30,285 nt of DNA from IMG/VR virus record IMGVR_UViG_3300045911_000098, positions 1-30,285 of that record; one strand, 5' to 3'. Source of the stretch: a virus. Below are positions 6,395 to 14,113 of the stretch, piece by piece. Position 1 is the first letter of the stretch. Every line of letters begins with the position of its first letter. Below the pieces are notes generated by a model. The model did not search any database. It was not told the origin of the DNA and worked only from the letters and a program-made list of their open reading frames with translations. A program made the position numbers and the translations under genes.

Positions 6395-7278
6395 CTATCA
6401 TCCTCAGTTCTGAAGCCTACAGCACGTGAAAACCTTGGTTTGTCTTTCATACCATACAGCATGAATCGAAACTTAAGCAGTTTACCTATATACGCCTCTC
6501 TGTCTCGCCAGATTGACTCTAATTCAGAATGTGTGAAACTACCAGGTGCTACTTCTAAAAGCCAGTCATCGTACTTTACAATAAACTTACCAACCATATT
6601 AGTTGGAACTAGACCAGCCTTTGAAGAAGATCTTTCAGAGTAGCCCTGGGCATCTACAGTCTGCACATTGGTATTATGCATCCTTTGCTCAAAATCTACA
6701 ATAACGCCTTCTTCCTCTTGGAATCTTTTCAGCTTGTAGATAATATTCTCTAAGTACGTTGCTCTGCCTTGCTTATAATGACTTCTTGGGTTTCTGAGAA
6801 TAATACCCTCATAGCCTTGACTTAGTACATCTGTCTCGTATTTAATGAGAGAATCATAGTCATTAACCCATTCATGCTTTACAAAACGGTACTCAGAAGG
6901 CAATCTATCACAAATTACTTCTAAGTCATTATATCTTTCTTCATATGGTTTATTTAAATCTCGTAGATAGTCAAATACGTAGTATCGAATTTCACCTGGC
7001 TTATCGTAACTCATTACATGACTTTGGGTCCTATTATAGACGTCAGGATCTGTTGGGTTACCACAGATTAATTCACCATCTAACTGCCCTAGTGATGTAA
7101 ATTCTTCTTGGACCTGCATAGAACGCAGTGGTTTCCACGTTCTAGAATAAGCCACCCCAGACCATGTTACACAGCGAATTCCGTCAAACTTAGGAGAACA
7201 CAGGTATGGATACTTAAGTCCTTTAAAGAAATTAGGATTATTAAGAGGGTCATCTTGTGGACATAACAAGACTCTCAT
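6391..7278 (-). CDS. ATP-dependent DNA ligase (295 aa)
   Basis: The adenylation site is PKFDGIR with the acceptor lysine K30 (motif I, KxDGxR). It is followed by LDGELICG (motif III), YYVFDYL (IIIa), EGIILRNP (IV) and YKLKRF (V), in the right order. At 295 residues it is smaller than T7 ligase (about 359), with a compact OB domain, so it is a minimal phage ligase sealing nicks after primer removal. ATG 7278 has GAGGAG upstream and overlaps the previous stop (ATGA), fixing it in the replication operon with the exonuclease and polymerase. Confidence 0.9.
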   Translation of the reverse strand: MRVLLCPQDDPLNNPNFFKGLKYPYLCSPKFDGIRCVTWSGVAYSRTWKPLRSMQVQEEFTSLGQLDGELICGNPTDPDVYNRTQSHVMSYDKPGEIRYYVFDYLRDLNKPYEERYNDLEVICDRLPSEYRFVKHEWVNDYDSLIKYETDVLSQGYEGIILRNPRSHYKQGRATYLENIIYKLKRFQEEEGVIVDFEQRMHNTNVQTVDAQGYSERSSSKAGLVPTNMVGKFIVKYDDWLLEVAPGSFTHSELESIWRDREAYIGKLLKFRFMLYGMKDKPRFSRAVGFRTEDDR

Positions 7279-7730
7279 TCAATCTCCTCTAGCACATCTG
7301 CGATATCATATAACTCGTTTACAACACCTAGAGCGTCGTTTAAGAAAACATCTAGCGTTATGATGTCGCTCTTGAAATCACTCATATCAGATACAAGCTT
7401 TTCAAGAAGAATTTCAAGATTATCAGCAGCATCACCTAAGTAACCTGCGTTATTACTTATGCCTTCTGCTCTTGAAGTATTTTTTAAATTCTCTGAAAGA
7501 TTATTATACTTCTCTTGCTCTTCATCTGCTGTCTGTCTGAGAATCTCTAAAAATTTGTTTGCTTGTGCTTTAAACTTGTCGTAAATTTCACTAAACTCCT
7601 CTCTTTTGAACCTTGCAGCTTTCTCCAAGACAGTTAAGTCTTCTGCTTGAAACATTTCATCCAAAGATTGGAGAACATCAATATAAGATTCTTTTGCTTT
7701 TTCAAGATCAGCAAGTTGTCTTTTATTCAC
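7275..7730 (-). CDS. Coiled-coil hypothetical protein (151 aa), GTG start
   Basis: GTG at 7730 with GGAGAACG upstream overlaps the previous stop (GTGA). Nearly the whole protein is charged and helical: ADLEKAKESYIDVLQSLDEM, FKAQANKFLEILRQTADEE and a C-terminal region rich in Asp/Leu (DVFLNDALGVVNELYDIAD). It probably forms a coiled coil. It is acidic overall. No family recognised; placed between RNR and ligase. Confidence 0.7.
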   Translation of the reverse strand: MNKRQLADLEKAKESYIDVLQSLDEMFQAEDLTVLEKAARFKREEFSEIYDKFKAQANKFLEILRQTADEEQEKYNNLSENLKNTSRAEGISNNAGYLGDAADNLEILLEKLVSDMSDFKSDIITLDVFLNDALGVVNELYDIADVLEEIE

Positions 7731-7990
7731 AAGCGTTCTCCTGCTCCGTAGTCTTCATCTGTACCCATGCCGGCAGATTGAAGTGCAGACTGATGATCAC
7801 CATCCATTTGACTAGGATCATCAACGTCTAGAGGATACTTGTCTAATTCATTCAGAGCGATTGAGAAATTAAAAAGTGTTCTTGTGAGATACGCTGCAAG
7901 AATACGGTCTGGCACTCCGATGGAATTGTCAATACCGAACTTGTTAACAAGAAGCTTCAATTCATCTTGAAAATTATCCATTGTGTTCAT
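7727..7990 (-). CDS. Conserved small phage protein (87 aa)
   Basis: It has a helical core around FGIDNSIGVPDRILAAYLTRTL and FNFSIALNELDKY, a pattern I recognise from small phage proteins of unknown function that carry an N-terminal x-D/N-x-x-x-x-x-PD-x-ILA-x-YL segment. The C-terminal third is acidic and disordered (DDPSQMDGDHQSA). ATG 7990 has only a weak GGA site, but a hairpin (8007-8025) stands just upstream, after the RNR stop. Role unknown. Confidence 0.7.
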   Translation of the reverse strand: MNTMDNFQDELKLLVNKFGIDNSIGVPDRILAAYLTRTLFNFSIALNELDKYPLDVDDPSQMDGDHQSALQSAGMGTDEDYGAGERL

Positions 7991-7997
7991 ATAAATC

Positions 7998-8025
7998 CAA
8001 TTTTTAAGGGAGCATTAAGCTCCCT
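7998..8025 (-). promoter_or_regulatory. Intercistronic hairpin after RNR, shared motif copy B
   Basis: AGGGAGC pairs with GCTCCCT around a five-base loop, followed on the minus strand by TTAAAAATTG. There is no U-run, so it is not a classical terminator. The sequence CTCCCTTAAAAATTG is repeated exactly after the SSB gene (16546-16560), in the same position between a stop and the next start. Likely an mRNA stability or processing hairpin. Confidence 0.5.
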
Positions 8026-8030
8026 AATTG

Positions 8031-9929
8031 TTAACGAATAGGACATGCGCCTGTAGCGCATTCATCTGACGTATCAAAGTCAGCAAGTTCAACTGTCTTA
8101 ATAAGCTTAGTGCTGTTTACAAGCTTTTCATATTCTTCCTTAGTAACTTCTTCATACGGTGCTTGCATGAAGCCATGCTCACTGTGCAGAAGAAAAGACA
8201 GGCTTTTGAAATTATATTTGTAATACTTCTCTAGATATTGTCTAATTTTAGGAATTTCTTCTTTCTTGTAGTAGATAGTACAAGAGACACTGTTATCAGA
8301 CCACTCAGACTGAAGCTTACGAATAGCTTCCATTTGGTCGAAAGCAGTTACATCCTTAGCAAGCACTGTCCCTTCAGGATAGCTGAACGGAAATGTGATA
8401 ACTACTGTATTATAGTCTTCTGTACCATCAAAGTTCTTTACATACTCTACAGGGTAGCCGTGTGTTCTGCAGACATCAACAAGGTGATGATCTGAAGCTA
8501 CACGAATACGTCTGTACATGTATTGTGCATATCCTGGATGAATGCCAGGAGTTACGCCAGGAAGTAATGAAAGCGTACCAGACGGTTTAACGGTAGTCAG
8601 CTTGATGGACTTATTCCATTCCATTTCTTCAGAGTATTGGGCATCAAGCTCTCGAAGGAACTCATAACCTTCATCCATCCAGCTTCTTTGTATTTCAGTT
8701 GCCTGAAGAATGCCTGTTAAGCCAATACCCATTCGCATGTTTTTACGAACAATAGCCTCTGTTTCTGGATGATGGCAAGGAAGCATGAGAGAGTGTTTAT
8801 TAATCTTGTATAAGAATTCAAGGATATCCAAGAATTCTTCTTTACTTTCAACGTTCGGTAGAAACACTTCTGCAAGACAGCATGTCTCGTAAGGAGCTAA
8901 GCTTTGTTCAGCGCAAGGGTTATAACCCATAACTTCTGGGTCAGGGTATTTAGTTTCACCTAAACGTCCGACAGTTCTAGATAAGGATAGATTAATCAGG
9001 CCGTACGGCTCGCCTTTACCTTCATAGCCATCCCAGAAGTACTCATGAAGCTCTTCTATACTATTGCATGCAACGCTATTATTAGACATTGCACGCCACT
9101 TAGGAATATTGCCCATATCCCAACGCTTTGCCAGTAAGTATTCAACGTCGTCAGGATCACCAATAGCAATTTGTGCAGAACGACGAACATTACCAGCTAC
9201 AATAATATAGCCGATAATATTCATTATATCTAGTGCATCGATTGGTCTAATCTTACGGCCATGACGCTTCATTAGTATTTTAGATATTTCGTTTACACCC
9301 CAGACTAAATCCTCAGGACCAGAGGCTACTCCACCAAATCCCTTGATAGGCGTACCCTTGCCTCTAATACATTGTGTAGAATACGTAAAGGTTCCTTTAT
9401 CTGGTGTTTCAGAAAGGAACGCTGCTTTTAGGGTCTTCCCAAGAAACTTAACCCAACCTTCTCTTGAATCTGGAATGATAAAATCAGCTCCTGCATCATT
9501 CACTCTTGTTGGGGCTTTGAACCACTCTCGGACTTCTGGTAACTTGTCAACATGCTCTTTCTGGATATTATAACCTACACCTGAACCAAGTGCAAGCATA
9601 TCCATTGCCCAGCAGAAAGGTCGTATAGGAGAATCAATAACTGTAAATGCACAATTTTGCAAAGAAGCTAATCCAAAGCGATCAACTGTATGAGTACCAA
9701 GTTGCCACAAAAATCGACCAGCAACAGAGCACTTTAACTTTAGAAAATACTCAGACAGTCTTTCCTTTTCTTCAGGTGTAAACTCTAAAGCGAGCTGAGT
9801 GTAACAAGCGTCAATAACTCTTTGAACGGTTTCTGGAAACTCTTCCGTTCGACCCTCTAATTGCCTAGCGTACGTTCTCTTGTACGTCAAATATCCAATT
9901 GTAGACCACGGGGTATCGATCTGTGACAT
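8031..9929 (-). CDS. nrdJ: Class II (adenosylcobalamin-dependent) ribonucleoside-triphosphate reductase (632 aa)
   Basis: Reduces ribonucleotides to deoxyribonucleotides using a B12-generated thiyl radical. Key residues in the order known from the Lactobacillus leichmannii monomeric enzyme: C93 (QNCAF), NPCAEQ with C339 (radical site) and E341, C350 (C408, E410 and C419 there), VKPSGTLSLL, and a redox pair C624/C629 near the C-terminus. There is no separate small subunit gene. The length is about 100 residues below the L. leichmannii protein, as in phage members. ATG 9929 is preceded by GAAAGGAG. It lies directly after the primase-helicase. It supplies dNTPs independently of oxygen but needs host cobalamin. 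Confidence 0.9.
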   Translation of the reverse strand: MSQIDTPWSTIGYLTYKRTYARQLEGRTEEFPETVQRVIDACYTQLALEFTPEEKERLSEYFLKLKCSVAGRFLWQLGTHTVDRFGLASLQNCAFTVIDSPIRPFCWAMDMLALGSGVGYNIQKEHVDKLPEVREWFKAPTRVNDAGADFIIPDSREGWVKFLGKTLKAAFLSETPDKGTFTYSTQCIRGKGTPIKGFGGVASGPEDLVWGVNEISKILMKRHGRKIRPIDALDIMNIIGYIIVAGNVRRSAQIAIGDPDDVEYLLAKRWDMGNIPKWRAMSNNSVACNSIEELHEYFWDGYEGKGEPYGLINLSLSRTVGRLGETKYPDPEVMGYNPCAEQSLAPYETCCLAEVFLPNVESKEEFLDILEFLYKINKHSLMLPCHHPETEAIVRKNMRMGIGLTGILQATEIQRSWMDEGYEFLRELDAQYSEEMEWNKSIKLTTVKPSGTLSLLPGVTPGIHPGYAQYMYRRIRVASDHHLVDVCRTHGYPVEYVKNFDGTEDYNTVVITFPFSYPEGTVLAKDVTAFDQMEAIRKLQSEWSDNSVSCTIYYKKEEIPKIRQYLEKYYKYNFKSLSFLLHSEHGFMQAPYEEVTKEEYEKLVNSTKLIKTVELADFDTSDECATGACPIR

Positions 9930-9938
9930 ATACTCCTT

Positions 9939-11609
9939 TCAAACCTGGGTGAACTCTTCTTGAATATCGAATTCAGATTTCACAAGTCTACCAGTCTCAT
10001 AAACATAACGAGCACCTCTGATATTACCTGTAAGGCCTGTATATCGACACTTCAAGACTCTCATTTTAATTGTATTACGCTCAGCCTCGTTTTGTGCAAT
10101 AAGATTTCTAGCAAAGGCAAGAATATCCATAGAGATTTGTTTAATAGAGCCAGAGCCTCTAATATCATCAATAGAAGGGATTTTACCCTCTTCAAAAGAC
10201 TTAGAACCGGACATGACTTTTCTAAGGTGTGAAACAAGACCAATCCATACGTTATGTCTCTTTACAACTTTTAATAGATCGTTCATTACTTTATCTTGAG
10301 CTTCGGTACCTCTGAGATCATCAGAGCCTTCAGAGACGAGAATTGTAATGTGATCTATAAATAAATATTTACAGCCATTCAGAGCCATGTATTCCAGTTT
10401 TTCAACAATTGCTGAATCATTCATGGAACCTTGATGATCAAGGACAATTACTCTGTCTTTGCTAAAAACCTTGTCGAAGCCTTTTTTTAAGTCTTCTAAA
10501 GGGATTTCATCTTTAGCTGGGTTTCTTTGAATTGCCATTCCAGCGAGTTTTCTGGCTGTTTCAGCTGGAGACTCCTCAAGAGAAACCACACCAATTTTAG
10601 TCTCATCGTCTGTCGTTTCTAGAACATGAAGCATCACTTCTCTAAGCACGGTACTTTTACCTGAGCCTGTTCCAGAAATAAACAATGCAATTTCACCTAG
10701 ACGCATGCCTTTGAGTTTAGTATTAACGCCTTCCAGACAGTCTGGATACGGTAATGAAGGAATTTTATTATAATCTTCTAGTGCCTTCCAAAGATCTTCT
10801 TTAGTAAGAATACCACTTGGAATATACGGACCTGCGTCCCAGATCGCAGCATTTACCGCATTACTACCTTTTGCCAATAAAAGCTCATTAGCGTCTTTAA
10901 ACCCACCAAGCCTTGTGATTTTAACTTTATCAACACCGATGATCTTTATAGCTTTATTTAGTAGAACTCTTCCTGGTTCATCCTCGTCGAAGCAAAGAAC
11001 TACTTCATCAAAGCTTCTAATCCACTCACGATTTTCTAGTAAGGATTTATCACTAGAAGCTGACGAGACAGAAACAACTGGGTAAATCTTTTTGTATTTC
11101 TCAAGAGATGCTTGTGCAACAGACATAGCATCAATTTCGCCTTCAGTAATTACAAGTCTTTTTCCACCAGACGAGAATCTTTCCTTACCAAACAAATGAG
11201 TAGTTTGAGAATTAATCCAAGAGAATTCTTTAGGCAATTCTCTTTTATGGTATCCAGCACCGCTGTTGTAGGGGTAGTAATGCGTGGTCTGAGAACCATC
11301 CACTCCAAACCCAATTTTAACTCCAAAAAATTCAACAACTTCTCTGGAAAGTTGTCTTTCTTTTATTGAAGAACTTTTAAAAGTATTAATTAAAGAAATC
11401 TTTTCTTCGTCTGTTCTAGACTTATATACTGGTTTTGGAATTTCGTAAGGCTCTGGTTCAAATTCTCCGGTTGCTGCTGTTTGTTCAGCATTAAAGAAAC
11501 TAGAGCAAGAAAAGCAAAAAGATGTCCCGTCTTGATAAATTTGCCGTGCATCCGAAGAGCCACAAGCTGGATCAAGACATGGCATATTTCTTTTTAATAT
11601 GGCACCCAT
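9939..11609 (-). CDS. T7 gp4-like bifunctional primase-helicase (556 aa)
   Basis: ATG 11609 with AAGGATTAAT upstream is preferred over the longer frame to 11639. Residues 11-35 form the primase zinc ribbon (C11, C16, C32, C35; CLDPAC ... CFSC). The TOPRIM catalytic segment has ITEGEID (E156, E158, D160) and CFDEDEPG (D208, D210). The hexameric helicase follows, with Walker A SGTGSGKST (K318), LVSHLRKV and RGSGSIKQIS, matching T7 gp4 motifs H1-H4. It unwinds DNA and makes primers at the fork, working with the polymerase and SSB of the same operon. Length is close to the T7 full-length 63-kDa form. Confidence 0.93.
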   Translation of the reverse strand: MGAILKRNMPCLDPACGSSDARQIYQDGTSFCFSCSSFFNAEQTAATGEFEPEPYEIPKPVYKSRTDEEKISLINTFKSSSIKERQLSREVVEFFGVKIGFGVDGSQTTHYYPYNSGAGYHKRELPKEFSWINSQTTHLFGKERFSSGGKRLVITEGEIDAMSVAQASLEKYKKIYPVVSVSSASSDKSLLENREWIRSFDEVVLCFDEDEPGRVLLNKAIKIIGVDKVKITRLGGFKDANELLLAKGSNAVNAAIWDAGPYIPSGILTKEDLWKALEDYNKIPSLPYPDCLEGVNTKLKGMRLGEIALFISGTGSGKSTVLREVMLHVLETTDDETKIGVVSLEESPAETARKLAGMAIQRNPAKDEIPLEDLKKGFDKVFSKDRVIVLDHQGSMNDSAIVEKLEYMALNGCKYLFIDHITILVSEGSDDLRGTEAQDKVMNDLLKVVKRHNVWIGLVSHLRKVMSGSKSFEEGKIPSIDDIRGSGSIKQISMDILAFARNLIAQNEAERNTIKMRVLKCRYTGLTGNIRGARYVYETGRLVKSEFDIQEEFTQV

Positions 11610-11610
11610 A

Positions 11611-11808
11611 TTAATCCTTCTTAGCAAAAATAGCTGCAATCCCGCCTAGGCATATTAAATTGAAACCAACTACAAGATACTCTAATTGTGTCCACCGGGA
11701 TAAAGGTGTATTAATAGAAAATATTAAGGCAGTCACCATAGATATGACGCCTAGAGCTGTGCATACAAACCAAAGCAGACCCATTATAAATCTAGTAAAC
11801 TCTCGCAT
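11611..11808 (-). CDS. Small membrane protein (65 aa, two TM segments)
   Basis: Two hydrophobic segments are clear: about residues 8-30 (FIMGLLWFVCTALGVISMVTALIF) and about 44-61 (LVVGFNLICLGGIAAIF), separated by a short loop. It begins with a positively charged MREFTRF and ends AKKD, suggesting both ends in the cytoplasm. ATG 11808 overlaps the upstream gene by 17 bases, and the primase start follows its stop closely. Role unknown; an early host membrane effector is possible. Confidence 0.7.
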   Translation of the reverse strand: MREFTRFIMGLLWFVCTALGVISMVTALIFSINTPLSRWTQLEYLVVGFNLICLGGIAAIFAKKD

Positions 11809-12301
11809 TATTCACCCTATCCAAAACGAGTTGTAACCGTTCCTTATGTCTATTTGTGATAGGCTCTTTAACAGACCAGGAAACTTTATCTATCAGATTG
11901 TTGTAAAACTCTTTTCTAGTTGGAGCTTCTACGTAACATAGCGACCACGTCTCAGAATAAGATAACGTACCTTTAGTTAAGTATTGCTCTATACATATAA
12001 ATTCAAATTCTTCCTTAGGTCTGACTTTTAACAAGTCGTTTAATAGCTTAGAAGACGATGTATATTTTCTCCAGTTACTCTCTTTACCTTTGTTCAAAGC
12101 ACCTGTACCTTGAAATAACTTCTTTCCGAGATACGCTCTAACAAGGACAGTGTCAAATATTACATAGATAAAACCCATGTGGTTTCCCATTTGTTCAGGA
12201 AAATCCCAATGACCATTATCAAATTTATTAGTGCTCTTGAGTGGAGACGGAGGTAGTTTTATTGGTTTAAAGTCTGGTACCTCACCACTAAATGCCGCCA
12301 T
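11792..12301 (-). CDS. GIY-YIG-like phage endonuclease (169 aa)
   Basis: After a proline-rich N-terminus the sequence reads MGFIYVIF ... RAYLGKK, a variant of the GIY-YIG pair. It is followed by NWRKYTSSSKLL, an internal YSETWSLCYVEA with a conserved-looking Glu, and NNLIDK. This order (GIY, YIG, Arg/Tyr segment, Glu, Asn) fits the GIY-YIG nuclease fold. Similar proteins are common next to the exonuclease in T7-like phages. It could degrade host DNA, resolve junctions or be a former homing enzyme. It starts at 12301 with a 14-base overlap of the exonuclease gene. The overall family resemblance is good; catalytic competence is not proven. Confidence 0.7.
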   Translation of the reverse strand: MAAFSGEVPDFKPIKLPPSPLKSTNKFDNGHWDFPEQMGNHMGFIYVIFDTVLVRAYLGKKLFQGTGALNKGKESNWRKYTSSSKLLNDLLKVRPKEEFEFICIEQYLTKGTLSYSETWSLCYVEAPTRKEFYNNLIDKVSWSVKEPITNRHKERLQLVLDRVNNARVY

Positions 12302-13115
12302 TCAATCCTCCGAAATACTTCATTACAGGCCATTCTGCTCCTATAAAATCAAATGGATGCTTCTGGATATGGATAAGTTTTAAGTTGGCTAACAGATCGT
12401 TATACCAACCTGGCCCGATCTTATCCATGTAAGTGGCAACAATAGCTTCTTGAAACTCTTCATCAGTCTCACAATCTTTTAGTATTTTTGCAGCCTTAAC
12501 ATCACCAATTCCAGGAGCACCTGGAATACAATCTACGGGGTCACCCTTTAGAACTTGTTCATAGTAACGTCGCTTAGCATCTTGCGGTGTAATTTCAATT
12601 ATTTTTTCTTCCTTCATTCTGTAATGAAGGCCGGGTATCATAAGCAAGTCTTTATCGATAGAACAAATTATAAAAGGAATACCTGCAGCACTTGCTTCAC
12701 AAGCCCATATTCTTAATAAATCGTCTGCCTCCCGACCGATTGCTTCAACAGACATGCCGGCAGAAACTGATAGCTTTCGTAATATGGGTACAAATTTATT
12801 AAGCTCTGATGTAACATTCTTTACACGGTTTGATTTGTATAATGGATATATATCATAACGATAGTTGTGTTCGCCTTTAACAGCCATTACATAGTCTGTA
12901 GCGTATGTTGCACTTATTAGATTGTCAAGGTCTATTTGGAAATTCTCCCAAGATTCTTTTAAGTATTTTTTATTCTCCTCATCAGAGTATTCAAGAGGAA
13001 TTACATTTCCATTCTCATCTAGTTTTCTTAAGTTTACACCATCTACAGCTTTTGTTTGCCATCGTGGCTTGCATGCATTATAAGCCACGACATCACCATC
13101 AATTATCGCAAGCAT
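12288..13115 (-). CDS. T7 gp6-like 5'-3' exonuclease / RNase H (275 aa)
   Basis: FEN-type nuclease. Metal-binding acidic motifs are visible in order: LAIIDGDVVAY near the N-terminus, GREADDLLRIWA, CSIDKDLLMIPG and the helix-hairpin-helix segment DCIPGAPGIGDVKAAKIL. This matches T7 gp6 and T5 flap nuclease layouts. It removes RNA primers and degrades duplex DNA from 5' ends. ATG 13115 has a strong TAGGAGG site. It sits between the MazG-like and endonuclease genes. Length is slightly under the T7 protein (about 300 aa). Confidence 0.9.
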   Translation of the reverse strand: MLAIIDGDVVAYNACKPRWQTKAVDGVNLRKLDENGNVIPLEYSDEENKKYLKESWENFQIDLDNLISATYATDYVMAVKGEHNYRYDIYPLYKSNRVKNVTSELNKFVPILRKLSVSAGMSVEAIGREADDLLRIWACEASAAGIPFIICSIDKDLLMIPGLHYRMKEEKIIEITPQDAKRRYYEQVLKGDPVDCIPGAPGIGDVKAAKILKDCETDEEFQEAIVATYMDKIGPGWYNDLLANLKLIHIQKHPFDFIGAEWPVMKYFGGLNGGI

Positions 13116-13122
13116 GTACCTC

Positions 13123-13443
13123 CTACTTTTTAAACTTTAGCATATCGCCTGTGTAATTTACAGTTCCCATGTTTGCTGAAATATCCATGTAATGCATTGT
13201 TCTTATTTTCTTTCTTATGAGATCTTCAGGGTTTACTTGGATGTTAATACCAAATTCATCTAATAGTTCTTTTATTGCAATTAATTCTGTGTACTCTTTT
13301 CCAAGACGTTCTAAGTTAGATTTAGAGTAACCTGGTGCTACATGGTCTGCGGTAAATCTAATACACTTAATAGCTTCTTTTGAGACTTCTCCAGCTTCTT
13401 CAGCAAGACAAGCTAACAGGTATTCTGTTACGTTCATAACCAT
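13123..13443 (-). CDS. MazG-like NTP pyrophosphohydrolase (106 aa)
   Basis: An all-alpha NTP pyrophosphatase signature is present: LAEEAGEVSKEA (E15, E16, E19) followed after about 30 residues by KEYTELIAIKELLDE (E50, E53), the E-x-x-E-plus-E-x-x-E metal site. Such phage proteins hydrolyse (d)NTPs or ppGpp-like alarmones to monophosphates. ATG 13443 lies within the end of the upstream gene, with GAGAGG as the likely ribosome-binding site; ATG 13437 is an alternative. Single-domain length fits phage MazG-like proteins. Confidence 0.75.
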   Translation of the reverse strand: MVMNVTEYLLACLAEEAGEVSKEAIKCIRFTADHVAPGYSKSNLERLGKEYTELIAIKELLDEFGINIQVNPEDLIRKKIRTMHYMDISANMGTVNYTGDMLKFKK

Positions 13444-13877
13444 ACAGGGGCCTCTCTCTTAGTATATCGCATTTCAAACTGAGATTTCTTACTTCTATAG
13501 TAAGCTCTGTATGAGTTTACTAAATCTTCTTCTTTATATTTATCAGGCATGGCTCGTACTGCTACCGTACCTACACAAGGCATAAATACTAATGGAGTTT
13601 TCAAAGAAGCAATCACATCTTCAGAAGCGTGTGTCTTGTTAAATCGATATGTATATTCTTTACAAATAGCCATACCGTGTAAATATAACCATTCATAGTT
13701 GTGTAAGCCTTCTCCGGCCCATATTACACATGGATGCTTTTGGTGAGTCGGTTTATAGGGTCCACCGTTTATAGTAGACATTATCTGTGCTGTCTCTAAT
13801 GCCATCTTGACAACATGCTTGTCACAGAGGCTCATGGCAGCATTTACTGGATTATAATCTAGTATAAAGATATTCAT
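13434..13877 (-). CDS. Conserved phage protein, possible pyrimidine-dimer glycosylase-like fold (147 aa)
   Basis: It opens with FILDYNPVNAAMSLCDKHVVKMALETAQIMST, a pattern widespread in phage and cyanophage proteins. Further conserved-looking points are HPCVIWAGEG, NYEWLYLHGMAICKEYTYRF and a C-terminal REAPVW. The general shape (DKH near the N-terminus, aromatic core, W-containing end) recalls the Pyr_excise/endonuclease V family, which cuts at UV dimers, but the match is by eye and weak. Four-base overlap with the upstream gene. Treat as conserved with unproven repair role. Confidence 0.6.
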   Translation of the reverse strand: MNIFILDYNPVNAAMSLCDKHVVKMALETAQIMSTINGGPYKPTHQKHPCVIWAGEGLHNYEWLYLHGMAICKEYTYRFNKTHASEDVIASLKTPLVFMPCVGTVAVRAMPDKYKEEDLVNSYRAYYRSKKSQFEMRYTKREAPVWL

Positions 13878-14113
13878 GATGCTTGTCCTGATAAAATATC
13901 TTCATCAGCTACGGGAGTTGCATACTTCAGAATAAAATCAGGATGGAGCATAATTCTGTCTGCAACATGTGGTGAAACACCTGCAAGTCTTCTCCAAGGA
14001 GCACAATGTACATATCCTCGAGATTGCTTAAGGATCTTTACAATAGTGCCTGAAGGTAATTTTATAAAAGCACCATCTACAATACAAACAAGCTTAAACT
14101 CAGTGTGTTTCAT
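13874..14113 (-). CDS. Small hypothetical protein (79 aa)
   Basis: The open frame reaches 14197, inside the polymerase gene, but the natural start is ATG 14113, overlapping the polymerase stop by about 14 bases. The product has beta strands (FKLVCIVDGAFIKLPSGTIV), a KILKQSRGYVHCAPWRR segment and a C-terminal region with HPDFILKYATPV. It looks like a small basic single-domain protein. Not recognised. Confidence 0.65.
   Translation of the reverse strand: MKHTEFKLVCIVDGAFIKLPSGTIVKILKQSRGYVHCAPWRRLAGVSPHVADRIMLHPDFILKYATPVADEDILSGQAS

Noticed and set aside
7985-8000. Promoter box near the 87-aa gene (TTATATGAACAC)
   Set aside because: Only the TTATATGAA core is shared, and it overlaps the start codon; no TTGCG at the matching distance.
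13123-13877. Toxin-antitoxin pair
   Set aside because: The MazG-like protein is the pyrophosphatase type, and its neighbour matches a conserved phage protein rather than a toxin.
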